NCBI RefSeq assembly: GCF_013618635.1
Contig: NZ_JABLSJ010000010.1
Span: forward strand, 94,897-158,896
DNA length: 64,000 bases
Direction: 5' to 3'
Origin: Thalassobacillus sp. CUG 92003
Lineage (GTDB): Bacteria; Bacillota; Bacilli; Bacillales; Halobacillaceae
Under the pieces are notes generated by a model. The model saw only the letters and a list, made by a program, of their open reading frames with translations, did no database searches and was not told the DNA's origin. Position numbers and translations under genes: made by a program. Of the stretch, positions 8,973 to 18,568 are shown one piece after another (the first letter of the stretch is position 1; each line of letters starts with the position of its first letter).

Positions 8973-9420
8973 CGCAACTTTTGCTAATCATCACACAAGT
9001 ACACCGGGGCACCTTTGGGTAGTCGCTATCTTCTTTATTTGTTTGTATGCGATAGGGGCATATGATTATGTTATGAGCCTTAAGGTTAATGCCGCTTATT
9101 TCAGCACGCAAAATTACGGAGAAGACCATGTGGCTTATTTTAGCGATTATCCTCTAATTCCCCTCATATTCTGGACAGCAACTATTTTCATTGGGCTTGT
9201 CGCCCCCCTCCTCCTTTTGTTCCGATTACGCTGGGCAGTAACCGCCGCATTTATTTCTGGTGCGTCTCAGCTTTGTTTAGTTATTATCACGTTTGGGTTT
9301 ATGGGGCGTTGGGATGTTTTTGGTCCAATGCTCTCACTTTTTGATCTGCTTATTCTTCTCCTGACACTCTGCTTTTTTCTGTATTGCCGAGCCCTCTCAA
9401 ATCGTGGTGTATTGCGGTAA
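8962..9420 (+). CDS. Small four-helix membrane protein, unknown function
   Basis: Protein of 152 residues with four hydrophobic stretches (HLWVVAIFFICLYAIGAYDYVM, LIPLIFWTATIFIGLVAPLLLLF, AVTAAFISGASQLCLVIITF and SLFDLLILLLTLCFFLYC). A soluble loop after the first helix contains AAYFSTQNYGEDHVAYFSDYP. Not recognised. AAAAAAGGAG stands 8 nt before the ATG, and the start overlaps the end of the preceding membrane gene by 11 bp, so both are probably made together and may interact. Confidence 0.75.
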   Translation: MENNATFANHHTSTPGHLWVVAIFFICLYAIGAYDYVMSLKVNAAYFSTQNYGEDHVAYFSDYPLIPLIFWTATIFIGLVAPLLLLFRLRWAVTAAFISGASQLCLVIITFGFMGRWDVFGPMLSLFDLLILLLTLCFFLYCRALSNRGVLR

Positions 9421-9525
9421 TTTAACCGAGAGCCACAAATTCCGCTGCTCATCTAAGAAGCATAGGCCTCGCCCGTGGAATGCGAATTGGTTTGACGGGG
9501 CGTTAATTAGGACCACCTTTCTTGG

Positions 9526-9576
9526 CACACAAAGAATGCCGAACGATTCACTGAAATCGTTCGGCATTCTTGTGTT
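9526..9576. terminator. Strong bidirectional terminator
   Basis: GAATGCCGAACGATT (9534-9548) and AATCGTTCGGCATTC (9555-9569) form a perfect 15-bp stem with a 6-nt loop between two convergent genes. Confidence 0.85.
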
Positions 9577-9606
9577 TCATTTAATTTTGACTCAGCTAAA
9601 CTTTTA

Positions 9607-12345
9607 TTACTCTTCCTCTTCACTTAAACGCGTTTCGATTTCGTTCATGATGGAGCCTGCCTCTTCCCAGTTGCCACTAGAAAGTGCAGCTTGATATTGA
9701 TCAAACAAGGTGGAGATTTCCTGCAGGATCTCTTCTGATTCCATCAGATCCTGTGCATTTTCCCCTTCTTCAGGTGTCGGCTCGCCTTCGGCTTCTTCCT
9801 GTTCAACTTCTGGATCAATTAAGCCTAACATCCTTTCCACTGCTTGATCGAAGGTGGGTTCCATCACAATCTGGTCGCCGTATGCCAAAATAACCTGCTT
9901 CACTTCAGGTAAAGATGTTTCGTTTGAAGATTCGATATAGATCGGTTCTGCATACATAACTGTATCTTCGATTGGAATAGCTAATAGGTTGCCGCGAATT
10001 ACTTCCGAACCACCTTGTGACCAAAGGTTCAGCTGTTGAGAAATTGTACTGTCTTGATTGATTCTGTTTTCTATTTGCTGCGGCCCATAGACGTTCCGTT
10101 GTTTCGGGAAGCGATAGACGAACGACTCACCGTAGTTCTCCCCATCGTTACGTACGCCCATCCACGCAATCATATTCTGCCGGTTCCTCGGGGTATAGGG
10201 CATCATCAATATGAATTCTTCTTCATCCGCTTCCGGAAGTCTCATTGTAATATAATACGGTTCCATTTCTATATCATCATTAAAGTACTTCTCCGTCGGG
10301 AACTCCCAGTAGTCTTCCCTGTTATAAAATACTTCCAGGTTGGTCATATGGTAGGTCCCATACATAGCTGCCTGGACTTTGAACAGATCGACGGGATAAC
10401 GAAAATGCGATTCAACATCTTCCGGGATTTCCTCTGTAAACAGATCTGGAAACATATTTTGATACGTTTGCAGTAATGGCTCCTCGGGGTTAACAGCGTA
10501 AAAGTCAACTTCACCCGTGTAAGCATCGACCGCCACTTTCACTGAATTCCGGATGTAGCTTTCATCTCCCTGGTGAGGTTCCGAATAAGGATACCGCTCT
10601 GCCGACACGTATGCATCAATCATCCAAGACAGACTGCCATCCTCACGAACAAAGATATAGGGATCCTCGTCATATTCCAGGAAAGGCGCAATGCGTTCGA
10701 CCCGATCCATTATGTTCCGGGTATCCAGTAGTTGACTATCTTCATTTAATTGATCAGACACAAACATCCTGAATGAACCTGCGTCCAAGCTGAAGAACAG
10801 ACGATTCAAGCCGGCTAAGGAGATGCCAGTATCAGCTTCATAACGGGAAGATTTATTTTCTTCACCGGAAGGATAGTCAAATTCATCCACTTCACTATTT
10901 ACGATGACATTGTCGTAGTTTTCCTCTCCGAAATAAATCTGTGGACGGTTAATATCCATTACGCCTTCAGATGGAACATTTTCCAGCATATATTCCGGTT
11001 GGCCCTGGCTCGTAATTTCATTTACGTCGCTCATAGCCACCCCGTATCCATGCGTATACCTTAAGTTTTCGTTCACCCATGTCTTCGCTTGCGATGGGAG
11101 ATCAGTAGTGTTCAGCTCCCTGGCCCCCAGAAACACTTGCTGATACTCACCATCAATGTTATAGCGGTCAATATCGATATCATTGAATTCATAGTACGTC
11201 CTGAATGTTTGTAGTTGATTATAAATATCCAAGATCGGCCTGGAGTCATTAATCCGCACGTTATTGATCGTCAACTGATTCTCTTCCACCATGGACTGGT
11301 CAAGTGATTGGTTGCCAGGGTGGTTACGTTCATCGATGTTTTCCAAATCATAAGCCGCTCGTGTGAAATCCAAATTATGTTGCAAATAAGGCGTTTCTTT
11401 TGAGAATTCATTAGGTGACACGACATAATTTTGTACAATGACCGAAGCCCCTTGCCCGAGGACAACAAGGCCAACATAAGCGGCAACAGGGATGATAATC
11501 GCTTTTAAGTTACCCTTGATTAAAGCAATAATCATCCAGACAGCCGCTATAATCGCCATCGCAGCAAGCACGTAAGACGCTGGGATATTTACCACTTTGT
11601 CCGTATAACTCAGGCCATGGACAACACTGTTTTGAAAAACATTCACCTCATTGGTCAATAGGGTGCCAAACGGTTCCAGCACATGAATGGCAGCCAAAAG
11701 TATGCCGATACTGCCTAAAGTCGCACCCATATGCAACTGAGCCAACCGACTTCTTCGGTACATATGAAAAGCCGAATAAAAACCTATTTCAACAAATAGC
11801 AAAAATACACCTAAGCCTAATAATGTTGAGATGGCAAAGTTAATGAACGGTAAGACAAACACATAAAATGAGATATCCATATTGAAGTGAGGATCGGTTA
11901 CACCAAATGTCGCGTGATTCAAGAATTTCAACCAAATTTCCCAGCCGATTCCTTGCACGATACTACTTCCAAATAACCCTACAAGGGCAGAAACCCCCAG
12001 AATGAGCAGTCGACTCCACTTCTTTTTCTGGATAAAATAAGGCAACTGTTCATGAGCAAAGTGATTCACATAACCCTTTCTTATCCACGCCAACGTTATA
12101 TAGGTCAGTATGAAAAAGAGCAAAAATCCAATGACGCCAAGTAAAACTTTACTTCCGAGAATTGTCGTATAAACATCTTTAAAGCCGAGTGAATCCATCC
12201 ATATGTAATCGGTCACCCAATGTAAAGACATCCACAGCAATATGACAAGCAGCAACAGAAACCCGAACACCTTCCCCATTAAGATGCCGAACTTTTTCAT
12301 TTTCGCCTTCTGTGCTGGATTGATGTTAGTCGTTTGATTATCCAA
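9607..12345 (-). CDS. UPF0182 family large membrane protein
   Basis: Protein of 912 residues. The first ~330 residues contain seven hydrophobic segments; the remaining ~580 are soluble and probably extracytoplasmic. Conserved UPF0182 stretches include the DYIWMDSLGF region after the first helix, the DPHFNMDISFYVF loop and, in the soluble half, NLRYTHGYGVAMSDVN and QIYFGE. The C-terminal ~70 residues are Glu-rich and end in a short helical tail. Function is unknown. Translation likely begins at TTG 12345, 4-5 nt after AGGGGGAG. Monocistronic. Confidence 0.92.
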   Translation of the reverse strand: MDNQTTNINPAQKAKMKKFGILMGKVFGFLLLLVILLWMSLHWVTDYIWMDSLGFKDVYTTILGSKVLLGVIGFLLFFILTYITLAWIRKGYVNHFAHEQLPYFIQKKKWSRLLILGVSALVGLFGSSIVQGIGWEIWLKFLNHATFGVTDPHFNMDISFYVFVLPFINFAISTLLGLGVFLLFVEIGFYSAFHMYRRSRLAQLHMGATLGSIGILLAAIHVLEPFGTLLTNEVNVFQNSVVHGLSYTDKVVNIPASYVLAAMAIIAAVWMIIALIKGNLKAIIIPVAAYVGLVVLGQGASVIVQNYVVSPNEFSKETPYLQHNLDFTRAAYDLENIDERNHPGNQSLDQSMVEENQLTINNVRINDSRPILDIYNQLQTFRTYYEFNDIDIDRYNIDGEYQQVFLGARELNTTDLPSQAKTWVNENLRYTHGYGVAMSDVNEITSQGQPEYMLENVPSEGVMDINRPQIYFGEENYDNVIVNSEVDEFDYPSGEENKSSRYEADTGISLAGLNRLFFSLDAGSFRMFVSDQLNEDSQLLDTRNIMDRVERIAPFLEYDEDPYIFVREDGSLSWMIDAYVSAERYPYSEPHQGDESYIRNSVKVAVDAYTGEVDFYAVNPEEPLLQTYQNMFPDLFTEEIPEDVESHFRYPVDLFKVQAAMYGTYHMTNLEVFYNREDYWEFPTEKYFNDDIEMEPYYITMRLPEADEEEFILMMPYTPRNRQNMIAWMGVRNDGENYGESFVYRFPKQRNVYGPQQIENRINQDSTISQQLNLWSQGGSEVIRGNLLAIPIEDTVMYAEPIYIESSNETSLPEVKQVILAYGDQIVMEPTFDQAVERMLGLIDPEVEQEEAEGEPTPEEGENAQDLMESEEILQEISTLFDQYQAALSSGNWEEAGSIMNEIETRLSEEEE

Positions 12346-12506
12346 CTTTCTCCCCCTTAGTTGTTCCTAAAAAATGGTCGTTATAGTTTCATCATATTCG
12401 ATTCATGGTATAAAAGTACAGCTTTGATTTTTATTGAGAACCTTTGTCTAAGTTTGTTTTTTCAATGGTTTCAGGATGGTAGGCTGCAAAGGAACGCCTC
12501 CCATAT

Positions 12507-12746
12507 TTACATTCCTCCAAAGTAAACAAAGCCCTTGCCATTGATGACAAATTTATGATCACCTTCGTACCATACTTCATAACCTTTCTCCTTTAAATCG
12601 TGCTTGATAGACTGAACATAGTGATGATGATTTGTATAACGTTCTTCAAAATCAATCTGTATATAGTCCTTCCTGTATCCCATCAGATGATTAAATAATA
12701 AGAGCAGTCCACCCGATAGCATTATCCCCCACATAACAGTCCACAT
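12507..12746 (-). CDS. Small single-helix membrane protein, unknown function
   Basis: Seventy-nine residues from the ATG at 12746 (MWTVMWGIMLSGGLLLLFNH), which has AAGGAGATGG upstream; longer readings to 12821 lack a ribosome binding site. One N-terminal membrane helix is followed by a charged tail (YIQIDFEERYTNHHHYVQSI and YEVWYEGDHKFVINGKGFVYFGG) that looks like a small alpha/beta domain outside the membrane. No family recognised. Confidence 0.6.
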   Translation of the reverse strand: MWTVMWGIMLSGGLLLLFNHLMGYRKDYIQIDFEERYTNHHHYVQSIKHDLKEKGYEVWYEGDHKFVINGKGFVYFGGM

Positions 12747-12883
12747 ATAAAACCATCTCCTTGAAACGCGTTTACTATGTAATACGATATGAAGGCTGCA
12801 GCGTTTCAATTTTTCAACCAAAATTCCAATTCAATTTAATAAATAACCTCCACTTGGAAAGAGCTCATCATGGGGAAATATTG

Positions 12884-12919
12884 CAAAAGGCAAGTCATTG
12901 GTCTATACCATCGACTTGC
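12884..12919 (-). terminator. Terminator of the ferritin-like/cupin gene
   Basis: GGCAAGTC (12888-12895) and GACTTGCC (12912-12919) are complementary; on the minus strand the stem is followed by TTTTG. Confidence 0.65.
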
Positions 12920-12929
12920 CTACTTGCTG

Positions 12930-13847
12930 TTACTCGTACTCAGCTGCCTCTGCGTCAGCTTTCGTTTCATGGATGGTTCCAAACGGGTGCTCTGGCGGCG
13001 CATAAATGGTATACAGTTTCAACGGCACATTTCCTGTATTGGTCACATTATGCCATTTTCCAGCAGGTACCATGATGGCGTAATCATCATACACCCTGTC
13101 TTGAAAATCTAATTGGTCGCGATTATTCCCCATTTGTACCAATCCCTGCCCCTGTTCGATCCGTAAGAATTGATCGACATCAGGATGAACTTCTAACCCG
13201 ATATCCTCTCCAACTCCGATGCTCATTAGAGTCACTTGCAAGTTTTCTCCTGTCCATATAGCCGTACGGAAGGTGTTATTCTGCTTCGTAGCTTCGTCAA
13301 TGTTAACGACAAACGCATCATTTCCATAATCTTCCATAATAGCTCTATCTTCCCCATGTGATACTAAGACCTCAAAGCGTTTGACGTGACTGAACTCATC
13401 ATGCCAAGTCTGCAAGAAAAAGTCTCTGTACAAAGAAAGATGTGGAATTAGATAGTGATTCCGAATCACATCACATCCCTCCAGTTCAATCCGATAAGCC
13501 TTTTCAACGCCTTCGCGATAAGTACTAAACGGTATTTGTTCGATCGTGTACTCTGGATCGCTTCCAGTAAGCTTGATATAAAGATCCGTGAATTGTTTCA
13601 AGTGACGATTTTCGTCCTCCAAAATGTGCAAGATGGTCTGTTTATGCATGCTATGAGGTGCAGCATCTGCTAAGCGGTTATAAAAATCAATGGTTTCAGC
13701 CTCTTCTTTAACCTTGTAAATCAATGAATCCATGACAGATTGGTTGGTTGCCTGACTGCTTCTTCCTATTATATCTGTGTGATACATTGATCGATTTGCG
13801 TCATAAAAATCAGGATATACATAAGGCGCGTAGTACATCTGTTTCAT
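12930..13847 (-). CDS. Ferritin-like domain fused to a cupin domain
   Basis: A 305-residue two-domain protein. Residues ~35-165 form a ferritin-like four-helix bundle: EEAETIDFY and EDENRH in the first helix pair, then ELEGCDVIRNHY and DEFSHVKRF in the second, giving Glu/His positions for a di-metal site. Residues ~185-300 form a cupin: motif 1 around GLEVHPDVDQFLRIEQG and motif 2 PAGKWHNVTN. Cupin motif 1 has H-P-D rather than the usual H-x-H. The cupin half resembles stand-alone cupins of Bacillales often labelled mannose-6-phosphate isomerase-like. Catalytic role unknown; metal storage, redox or spore-associated roles are possible. GGGGAGGGG precedes the ATG. Confidence 0.75.
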   Translation of the reverse strand: MKQMYYAPYVYPDFYDANRSMYHTDIIGRSSQATNQSVMDSLIYKVKEEAETIDFYNRLADAAPHSMHKQTILHILEDENRHLKQFTDLYIKLTGSDPEYTIEQIPFSTYREGVEKAYRIELEGCDVIRNHYLIPHLSLYRDFFLQTWHDEFSHVKRFEVLVSHGEDRAIMEDYGNDAFVVNIDEATKQNNTFRTAIWTGENLQVTLMSIGVGEDIGLEVHPDVDQFLRIEQGQGLVQMGNNRDQLDFQDRVYDDYAIMVPAGKWHNVTNTGNVPLKLYTIYAPPEHPFGTIHETKADAEAAEYE

Positions 13848-13974
13848 CCCCTCCCCGGTTTTATACCATCATCGTATGCCTCAAGATAAGGAAATGTACA
13901 TTTAAGCAAAGGGCTTACGCCTAGTTGTCATCAACCCCCGGGAGTGAAACCAACACAACTTCACGATGAACAAG

Positions 13975-14661
13975 TTATTCGACTAATTCAAGCATGGAGA
14001 CCCATAAAAACGATAGCGATTGCTCCAGTTCTTTTGGTAAATCAGCTACATGTTTAGGCGAGACCCCTCGTTTATATACGCCATGCCCATCGAGAATATT
14101 AAACCCATTTTCTCTGGCCATTTTTTCAAATTCCCAGGGCATCATCGTATTACAAATGACATCTTCTCCGTATAACCTGAGGTAGCTGTTCTCCCTCGGG
14201 TGGGCAGTAGGGCCAAGAACCCCGACACATAGCCTTCCTCCAGGTTTAGTTACCCGTTTCAATTCTTTCAACGCAACATAAGGATGCTCGACCCACTCGA
14301 GCGAATTGATCGCCATAATGCCGTTAAATTGATTAGACTCAAACGGAAGGCCGGCAAGATCACCTTGCATAAATGTAAGCTGCTCATTTTCGAGATTATT
14401 TTTAGCCAGTTCGACCATTTCCGGGGAAATATCCAATCCTGTGACAGCAAACCCTGCCTGATTTAACTTAAAAGACCCATAGCCATCTCCACATCCGATA
14501 TCCGCAATATGAGTGCCTTCTTTTAAATAACGCTTCATAAAAGGGATGATTGTTTTACGGCTTCCTTCATCCCACATATTTTGACTATTGGCATTCCAAA
14601 ACTCGGCACGTTCATTCCATTTTCTTTCTGCCTCGACGTGCCATTCAAATGATTCTGTCAT
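13975..14661 (-). CDS. Class I SAM-dependent methyltransferase
   Basis: Protein of 228 residues. SAM-binding motif I is IADIGCGDGYGSFKL, the acidic residue ending strand 2 is in GLDISPEMVELAK, motif II/III surrounds GDLAGLPFESNQFNGIMAINSLEWVEHP, and KRVTKPGGRLCVGVLG is the post-motif. These match the Methyltransf_11/25 group, whose substrates are varied; the substrate here is unknown. AGGAGGTCCCAAC precedes the ATG. It is divergent from the ribonucleotide reductase operon, with the B12 leader between them. Confidence 0.85.
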   Translation of the reverse strand: MTESFEWHVEAERKWNERAEFWNANSQNMWDEGSRKTIIPFMKRYLKEGTHIADIGCGDGYGSFKLNQAGFAVTGLDISPEMVELAKNNLENEQLTFMQGDLAGLPFESNQFNGIMAINSLEWVEHPYVALKELKRVTKPGGRLCVGVLGPTAHPRENSYLRLYGEDVICNTMMPWEFEKMARENGFNILDGHGVYKRGVSPKHVADLPKELEQSLSFLWVSMLELVE

Positions 14662-14741
14662 GTTGGGACCTCCTATCCGATTTCGTACTTCTTATTTGGA
14701 TTCGTTAACAAATGAAAAAATCCTTTTCATAAATGTTAGGG

Positions 14742-14770
14742 TTGCAATTCTTCAAAAACTTCGATATGAT
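14742..14770 (+). promoter_or_regulatory. Promoter of the nrd operon
   Basis: TTGCAA (14742-14747), 17-nt spacer, TATGAT (14765-14770). It starts a leader of about 365 nt that contains the cobalamin riboswitch. Confidence 0.6.
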
Positions 14771-14825
14771 TTTAAACACAAGATAAGCTAATCATTTATT
14801 AACAATACCACTACATATAGTAATA

Positions 14826-14985
14826 ACGTTCATGTGATGCTGATAAGGCTTAATAGGGAATCTGGTGGAAATCCAGAACTGCCCCCGCAACTGTGAGTAC
14901 CGCGAAAGGGAATGATCCACTGTGCTACATGCATGGGAAGGTCCCGAGTAGATGGTGGTACAAGTCAGGAGACCTGTCACGGATC
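14826..14985 (+). ncRNA. Cobalamin (B12) riboswitch
   Basis: Contains the conserved blocks of adenosylcobalamin riboswitches in order: GATGCTGATAAGGC, then AATAGGGAATCTGGTGG, then GCCCCCGCAACTGTGAG, then CCACTG / GGGAAGG, and the B12 box AAGTCAGGAGACCTG. It is followed ~100 nt later by an intrinsic terminator. Placed ahead of a class I (B12-independent) ribonucleotide reductase, it should switch the operon off when cobalamin is available, which implies a B12-dependent class II enzyme elsewhere in the genome. That arrangement is known from other bacteria, e.g. Streptomyces. Confidence 0.95.
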
Positions 14986-15088
14986 GTTGCAAGTTTCAAC
15001 TTCTTCGGGGATTGAGAAGATGAAGCGATGGCGTGATGCGTTCCTCAGGTTCATTTCAGGGAATTTGCTCATCATACCATGGTTTCGT

Positions 15089-15114
15089 CCGCTCAATGTC
15101 GAGCGGCTTTTTTT
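15089..15114 (+). terminator. Riboswitch expression-platform terminator
   Basis: CCGCTC (15089-15094) pairs with GAGCGG (15101-15106) and runs into seven T residues, 29 nt before the nrdA start. It is the expected premature terminator used in the ligand-bound state. Confidence 0.85.
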
Positions 15115-15142
15115 ATGAAATAAATTATGAGGAGTGACAATT

Positions 15143-17386
15143 ATGGATACAGCCACCCTATCTTCTCCAATCAGTCAATGGGAGGCCTGGCTGCAAGACC
15201 AAGCAGCACGATGGCCAAAACTGAAGGTTGAGAATATTATAGCTAAATTGGAACAGCTGCAAATCGGGCAAATGGAACGAAAAGATCAATTTCATGCTCT
15301 TATTTTAGAATGTCTCGCCCAAATGAGTGAAGGTGAACCTGACTGGACGTATCTGGCCAGTCAACTACAACTAGAATGGATGTATGGCCAAGTTATGCAC
15401 AATCGTCAAACTGAGCAACCCTACCGCAACCTTTACGGGTTATTGCAGACGCTTACAGAAAAAGGAATTTATAGTGAGCAGCTTCTCCAACACTATACAG
15501 AAAAAGAAATCGCTGCGCTCGAGAAAGAAATCGTACCAGAGCGCGATAACCTGTTCACCTATATCGGGCTAAAAACATTAAGCGATCGATATTTGGCTAA
15601 ATCTAAACAAAATGAGTGGTACGAACTGCCCCAGGAACGTTTCATGATCATTGCAATGACGCTGATGGCCGGAGAGACAAGCGAAAAGCGCCATGATCTG
15701 ATAAAAGAATCCTACTGGGCTTTAAGCAATCTTTACATGACAGTTGCCACGCCGACACTCGCCAATGCCGGCAAAAGTTACGGGCAATTAAGTTCCTGCT
15801 TTATCGATACGATTGATGATAGCCTGCAGTCCATTTATGACAGTAACACAGATATCGCAACGTTGAGTAAACATGGAGGCGGCATTGGTGTTTACCTTGG
15901 CAAAATTCGCAGCCAAGGGAGCGATATCAAAGGCTTCAGCGGAGTATCATCAGGTGTGCTCCCCTGGATGAAGCAATTGAATAACACAGCCGTCAGCGTC
16001 GATCAGCTCGGCCAACGACAAGGGGCTGTGGCCGTTTACCTTGATGTGTGGCACCAGGACATTTTCTCATTTTTGGACAGCCGTTTAAACAACGGGGACG
16101 AGCGTAAGCGTACGCACGATTTATTTACCGGCGTTTGTCTTCCTGACATTTTCATGGAAGCTGTCGAAAACCGAGAGGATTGGTATCTGTTCGATCCTCA
16201 CGAAGTCCGTACGGTCATGGGGTATTCCCTTGAAGATTTTTACGATGAGGAAAAAGGCCACGGCAGTTTCCGAGAAAAATATCAGGCGTGCATCAACCAT
16301 CCCGATTTAAGCAAGCACCGGGTGGAAGCAATCGAACTGATGAAGCGGATTATGATCAGTCAACTTGAAACGGGCACCCCGTACATGTTTTATCGTGATG
16401 AAGTCAATCGCAAAAACCCGAATGCTCATGAAGGTATGGTTTATTGCAGCAACCTTTGCACAGAAATCACACAAAACCAAAGCCCGACTGTGCAGGAAGA
16501 GCAATATGTAGAAGACGGAAAAATGGTTATCGTCCGCCACCCTGGGGACTTTGTCGTCTGTAACTTATCGAGTATCAACCTTGGAAAAGCTGTACCTGAT
16601 CATGTACTGCAACGCTTGACCCGTATTCAAGTGAGGATGCTCGATAATGTAATTGATGAAAATACCATCCCCGTGATGCAAGCTGAGATCACCAATAAAA
16701 AATATCGGGGCGTCGGCCTTGGCACATTTGGCTGGGCTCACCTGCTTGCGAAAAAACAGATTAAATGGGAATCAGATGAAGCAGCCGAATACGCGAATGA
16801 AGTCTACCAGGCCATTGCTTATTACACGATCGAAGCCAGCGAGGCGTTAGCGAAAGAAAAAGGTGCCTACCCGGCATTTGAAGGATCGGATTGGCAGACA
16901 GGAGCGTACTTCGAAAAGCGCGACCTGGAATCCAGCGGGTCCTGGAACTGGACGGACCTTCGCGAAAAAGTAGCCCGTAACGGGGTACGTAACGGGTACA
17001 TGATGGCGGTTGCCCCCAACTCGAGCACCTCGTTAATTGCAGGGAGCACAGCCAGCATTGACCCTATTTTCAACAAGTTCTACTCAGAAGAGAAAAAAGA
17101 CTTTAAAATTCCCGTTACAGCTCCAGATTTGAGTCCAGACACCTATTGGTATTATAAATCAGCTTATGAAATTGATCAGCATGAAAGCATTCGCCAAAAT
17201 GCAGCCCGCCAAACGTACATTGACCAGTCCGTGTCGTTCAACTTCTATGTGCATAATCAAATCAAAGCGAAAGAACTGCTCGCTCTTCATCTTGATGCTT
17301 GGAAACAAGGCCTAAAAACAACTTATTATACACGCTCAACCTCATCTCAAGCTGATTATGACGATTGTGAAAGCTGTTCATCTTAA
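15143..17386 (+). CDS. nrdA: Ribonucleoside-diphosphate reductase, class I, alpha subunit
   Basis: Reduces ribonucleoside diphosphates to deoxy forms together with the beta subunit. Visible motifs: TPTLANAGKSYGQLSSCF with the first redox cysteine, ATLSKHGGGIG, the active-site loop around YCSNLCTEI, the second redox cysteine in VVCNLSSINLG, MMAVAPNSSTS, and a C-terminal CESCSS tail that carries the thioredoxin-exchange cysteine pair. The ~90 N-terminal residues resemble the region following an ATP-cone, but no complete ATP-cone is present. Start at ATG 15143, with GAGGAG 8 nt upstream; GTG 15134 is too close. nrdB follows after 15 bp; no nrdI is seen. It could also be named nrdE. Confidence 0.93.
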   Translation: MDTATLSSPISQWEAWLQDQAARWPKLKVENIIAKLEQLQIGQMERKDQFHALILECLAQMSEGEPDWTYLASQLQLEWMYGQVMHNRQTEQPYRNLYGLLQTLTEKGIYSEQLLQHYTEKEIAALEKEIVPERDNLFTYIGLKTLSDRYLAKSKQNEWYELPQERFMIIAMTLMAGETSEKRHDLIKESYWALSNLYMTVATPTLANAGKSYGQLSSCFIDTIDDSLQSIYDSNTDIATLSKHGGGIGVYLGKIRSQGSDIKGFSGVSSGVLPWMKQLNNTAVSVDQLGQRQGAVAVYLDVWHQDIFSFLDSRLNNGDERKRTHDLFTGVCLPDIFMEAVENREDWYLFDPHEVRTVMGYSLEDFYDEEKGHGSFREKYQACINHPDLSKHRVEAIELMKRIMISQLETGTPYMFYRDEVNRKNPNAHEGMVYCSNLCTEITQNQSPTVQEEQYVEDGKMVIVRHPGDFVVCNLSSINLGKAVPDHVLQRLTRIQVRMLDNVIDENTIPVMQAEITNKKYRGVGLGTFGWAHLLAKKQIKWESDEAAEYANEVYQAIAYYTIEASEALAKEKGAYPAFEGSDWQTGAYFEKRDLESSGSWNWTDLREKVARNGVRNGYMMAVAPNSSTSLIAGSTASIDPIFNKFYSEEKKDFKIPVTAPDLSPDTYWYYKSAYEIDQHESIRQNAARQTYIDQSVSFNFYVHNQIKAKELLALHLDAWKQGLKTTYYTRSTSSQADYDDCESCSS

Positions 17387-17401
17387 AAGGAGGCTTCCGC
17401 C

Positions 17402-18442
17402 ATGGCTCACGCATTAGACAAACGTAAGCTCGTTGACCACGAAGCGCCCAACAAATCGACGGGGATTGTGAATGGCCAGAGCTCAAACGTATTGAATTGG
17501 GATGACACCCGCTATTCCTGGGCTTATCCTATGTACAAAAACATGCTCGCAAATTTCTGGATCCCTAACGAAATCAACATGGGAAATGACTTAAAGCAAT
17601 GGAAACAGCTGACCGACCAAGAGCAAGAAACGTTTAAAAAAATCATCGGACTGCTCGCCTTTCTGGATTCCATTCAGACAGACTATTCGGGAAAAATCGC
17701 CGACTATCTGACGGACTCCAGCTTGTCAGCCTTGATGCAGGTCCTGGCCTTTCAAGAAGTGGTTCACAATCAATCCTACTCTTATGTGTTATCGACTCTC
17801 GTTGACCAACACGAACAAGAGAATATCTTTGAGTATTGGAAATATGATGATATTTTAATTGAACGAAACAAGTTTATTACGGACGGCTATGAAGCTTTTC
17901 TCGAGGAACCGACTGTTGAGAACTTCCTGATCTCGATCGTCTATGACGTGGTATTAGAAGGGTTGTTTTTCTATGCTGGATTCGCGTTCTTCTACAACCT
18001 GGCACGCAACGGAAAAATGGTCTCAACGAGTACCATGATCAATTATATCAACCGTGATGAACAAATCCACGTTTCATTATTTGCTCGTATCTTTAACGAA
18101 ACCTTGAATGAAAACCCTGAGATTGACCGCGCGCGCTTTCATCGATTTGTAGAAGAGACATTCGAAAAAGCGGCCGAATTAGAGATTAAATGGGCGCATC
18201 ACATTATCGGAGACAGTTTCCCAGGCATCCCCATCAATGACCTGGAGGATTACATTTACTTCATGGCTAACAAGCGTTGTAAGCTATTGGGAGCGAATAA
18301 ACCATTTGAAGGTTATTCAGAGAACCCATTGAAATGGCTCCGTGCTTATCAAGAGGTTGACGAAGGGAAGTCGGATTTCTTTGAACAGAAATCCCGACAG
18401 TATACGAAAGTATCCGAAGATAATGGGTTTGATGAATTATAG
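17402..18442 (+). CDS. nrdB: Ribonucleoside-diphosphate reductase, class I, beta subunit
   Basis: Radical-generating subunit, 346 residues. Metal ligands and radical tyrosine appear in the expected order: Asp in FLDSIQTDY, Glu/His and Tyr in FQEVVHNQSYSY, Glu in VLEGLFFYAGF, and Glu/His in NRDEQIHVSLF. The EVVHNQSY spacing places a tyrosine four residues after the His, so a tyrosyl radical is expected. AAAGGAGGC lies before the ATG. It is the second gene of the B12-riboswitch operon and is followed by a strong terminator. Confidence 0.95.
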   Translation: MAHALDKRKLVDHEAPNKSTGIVNGQSSNVLNWDDTRYSWAYPMYKNMLANFWIPNEINMGNDLKQWKQLTDQEQETFKKIIGLLAFLDSIQTDYSGKIADYLTDSSLSALMQVLAFQEVVHNQSYSYVLSTLVDQHEQENIFEYWKYDDILIERNKFITDGYEAFLEEPTVENFLISIVYDVVLEGLFFYAGFAFFYNLARNGKMVSTSTMINYINRDEQIHVSLFARIFNETLNENPEIDRARFHRFVEETFEKAAELEIKWAHHIIGDSFPGIPINDLEDYIYFMANKRCKLLGANKPFEGYSENPLKWLRAYQEVDEGKSDFFEQKSRQYTKVSEDNGFDEL

Positions 18443-18493
18443 AAACGCCCACATTTCAATTCGTCCAGCACGACAATATGCTGGACAAACCAA

Positions 18494-18536
18494 ACAAAGC
18501 CGCCTGGATTTTAATCATCCTGGCGGCTTTGTTGTT
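18494..18536. terminator. Bidirectional terminator after nrdB
   Basis: AAAGCCGCCTGGAT and ATCCTGGCGGCTTT form a stem with one mismatch between the convergent nrdB and ABC permease genes. Confidence 0.85.
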
Positions 18537-18568
18537 ATTTTGCTATTTTCAAATGCATTCTGATCCGG

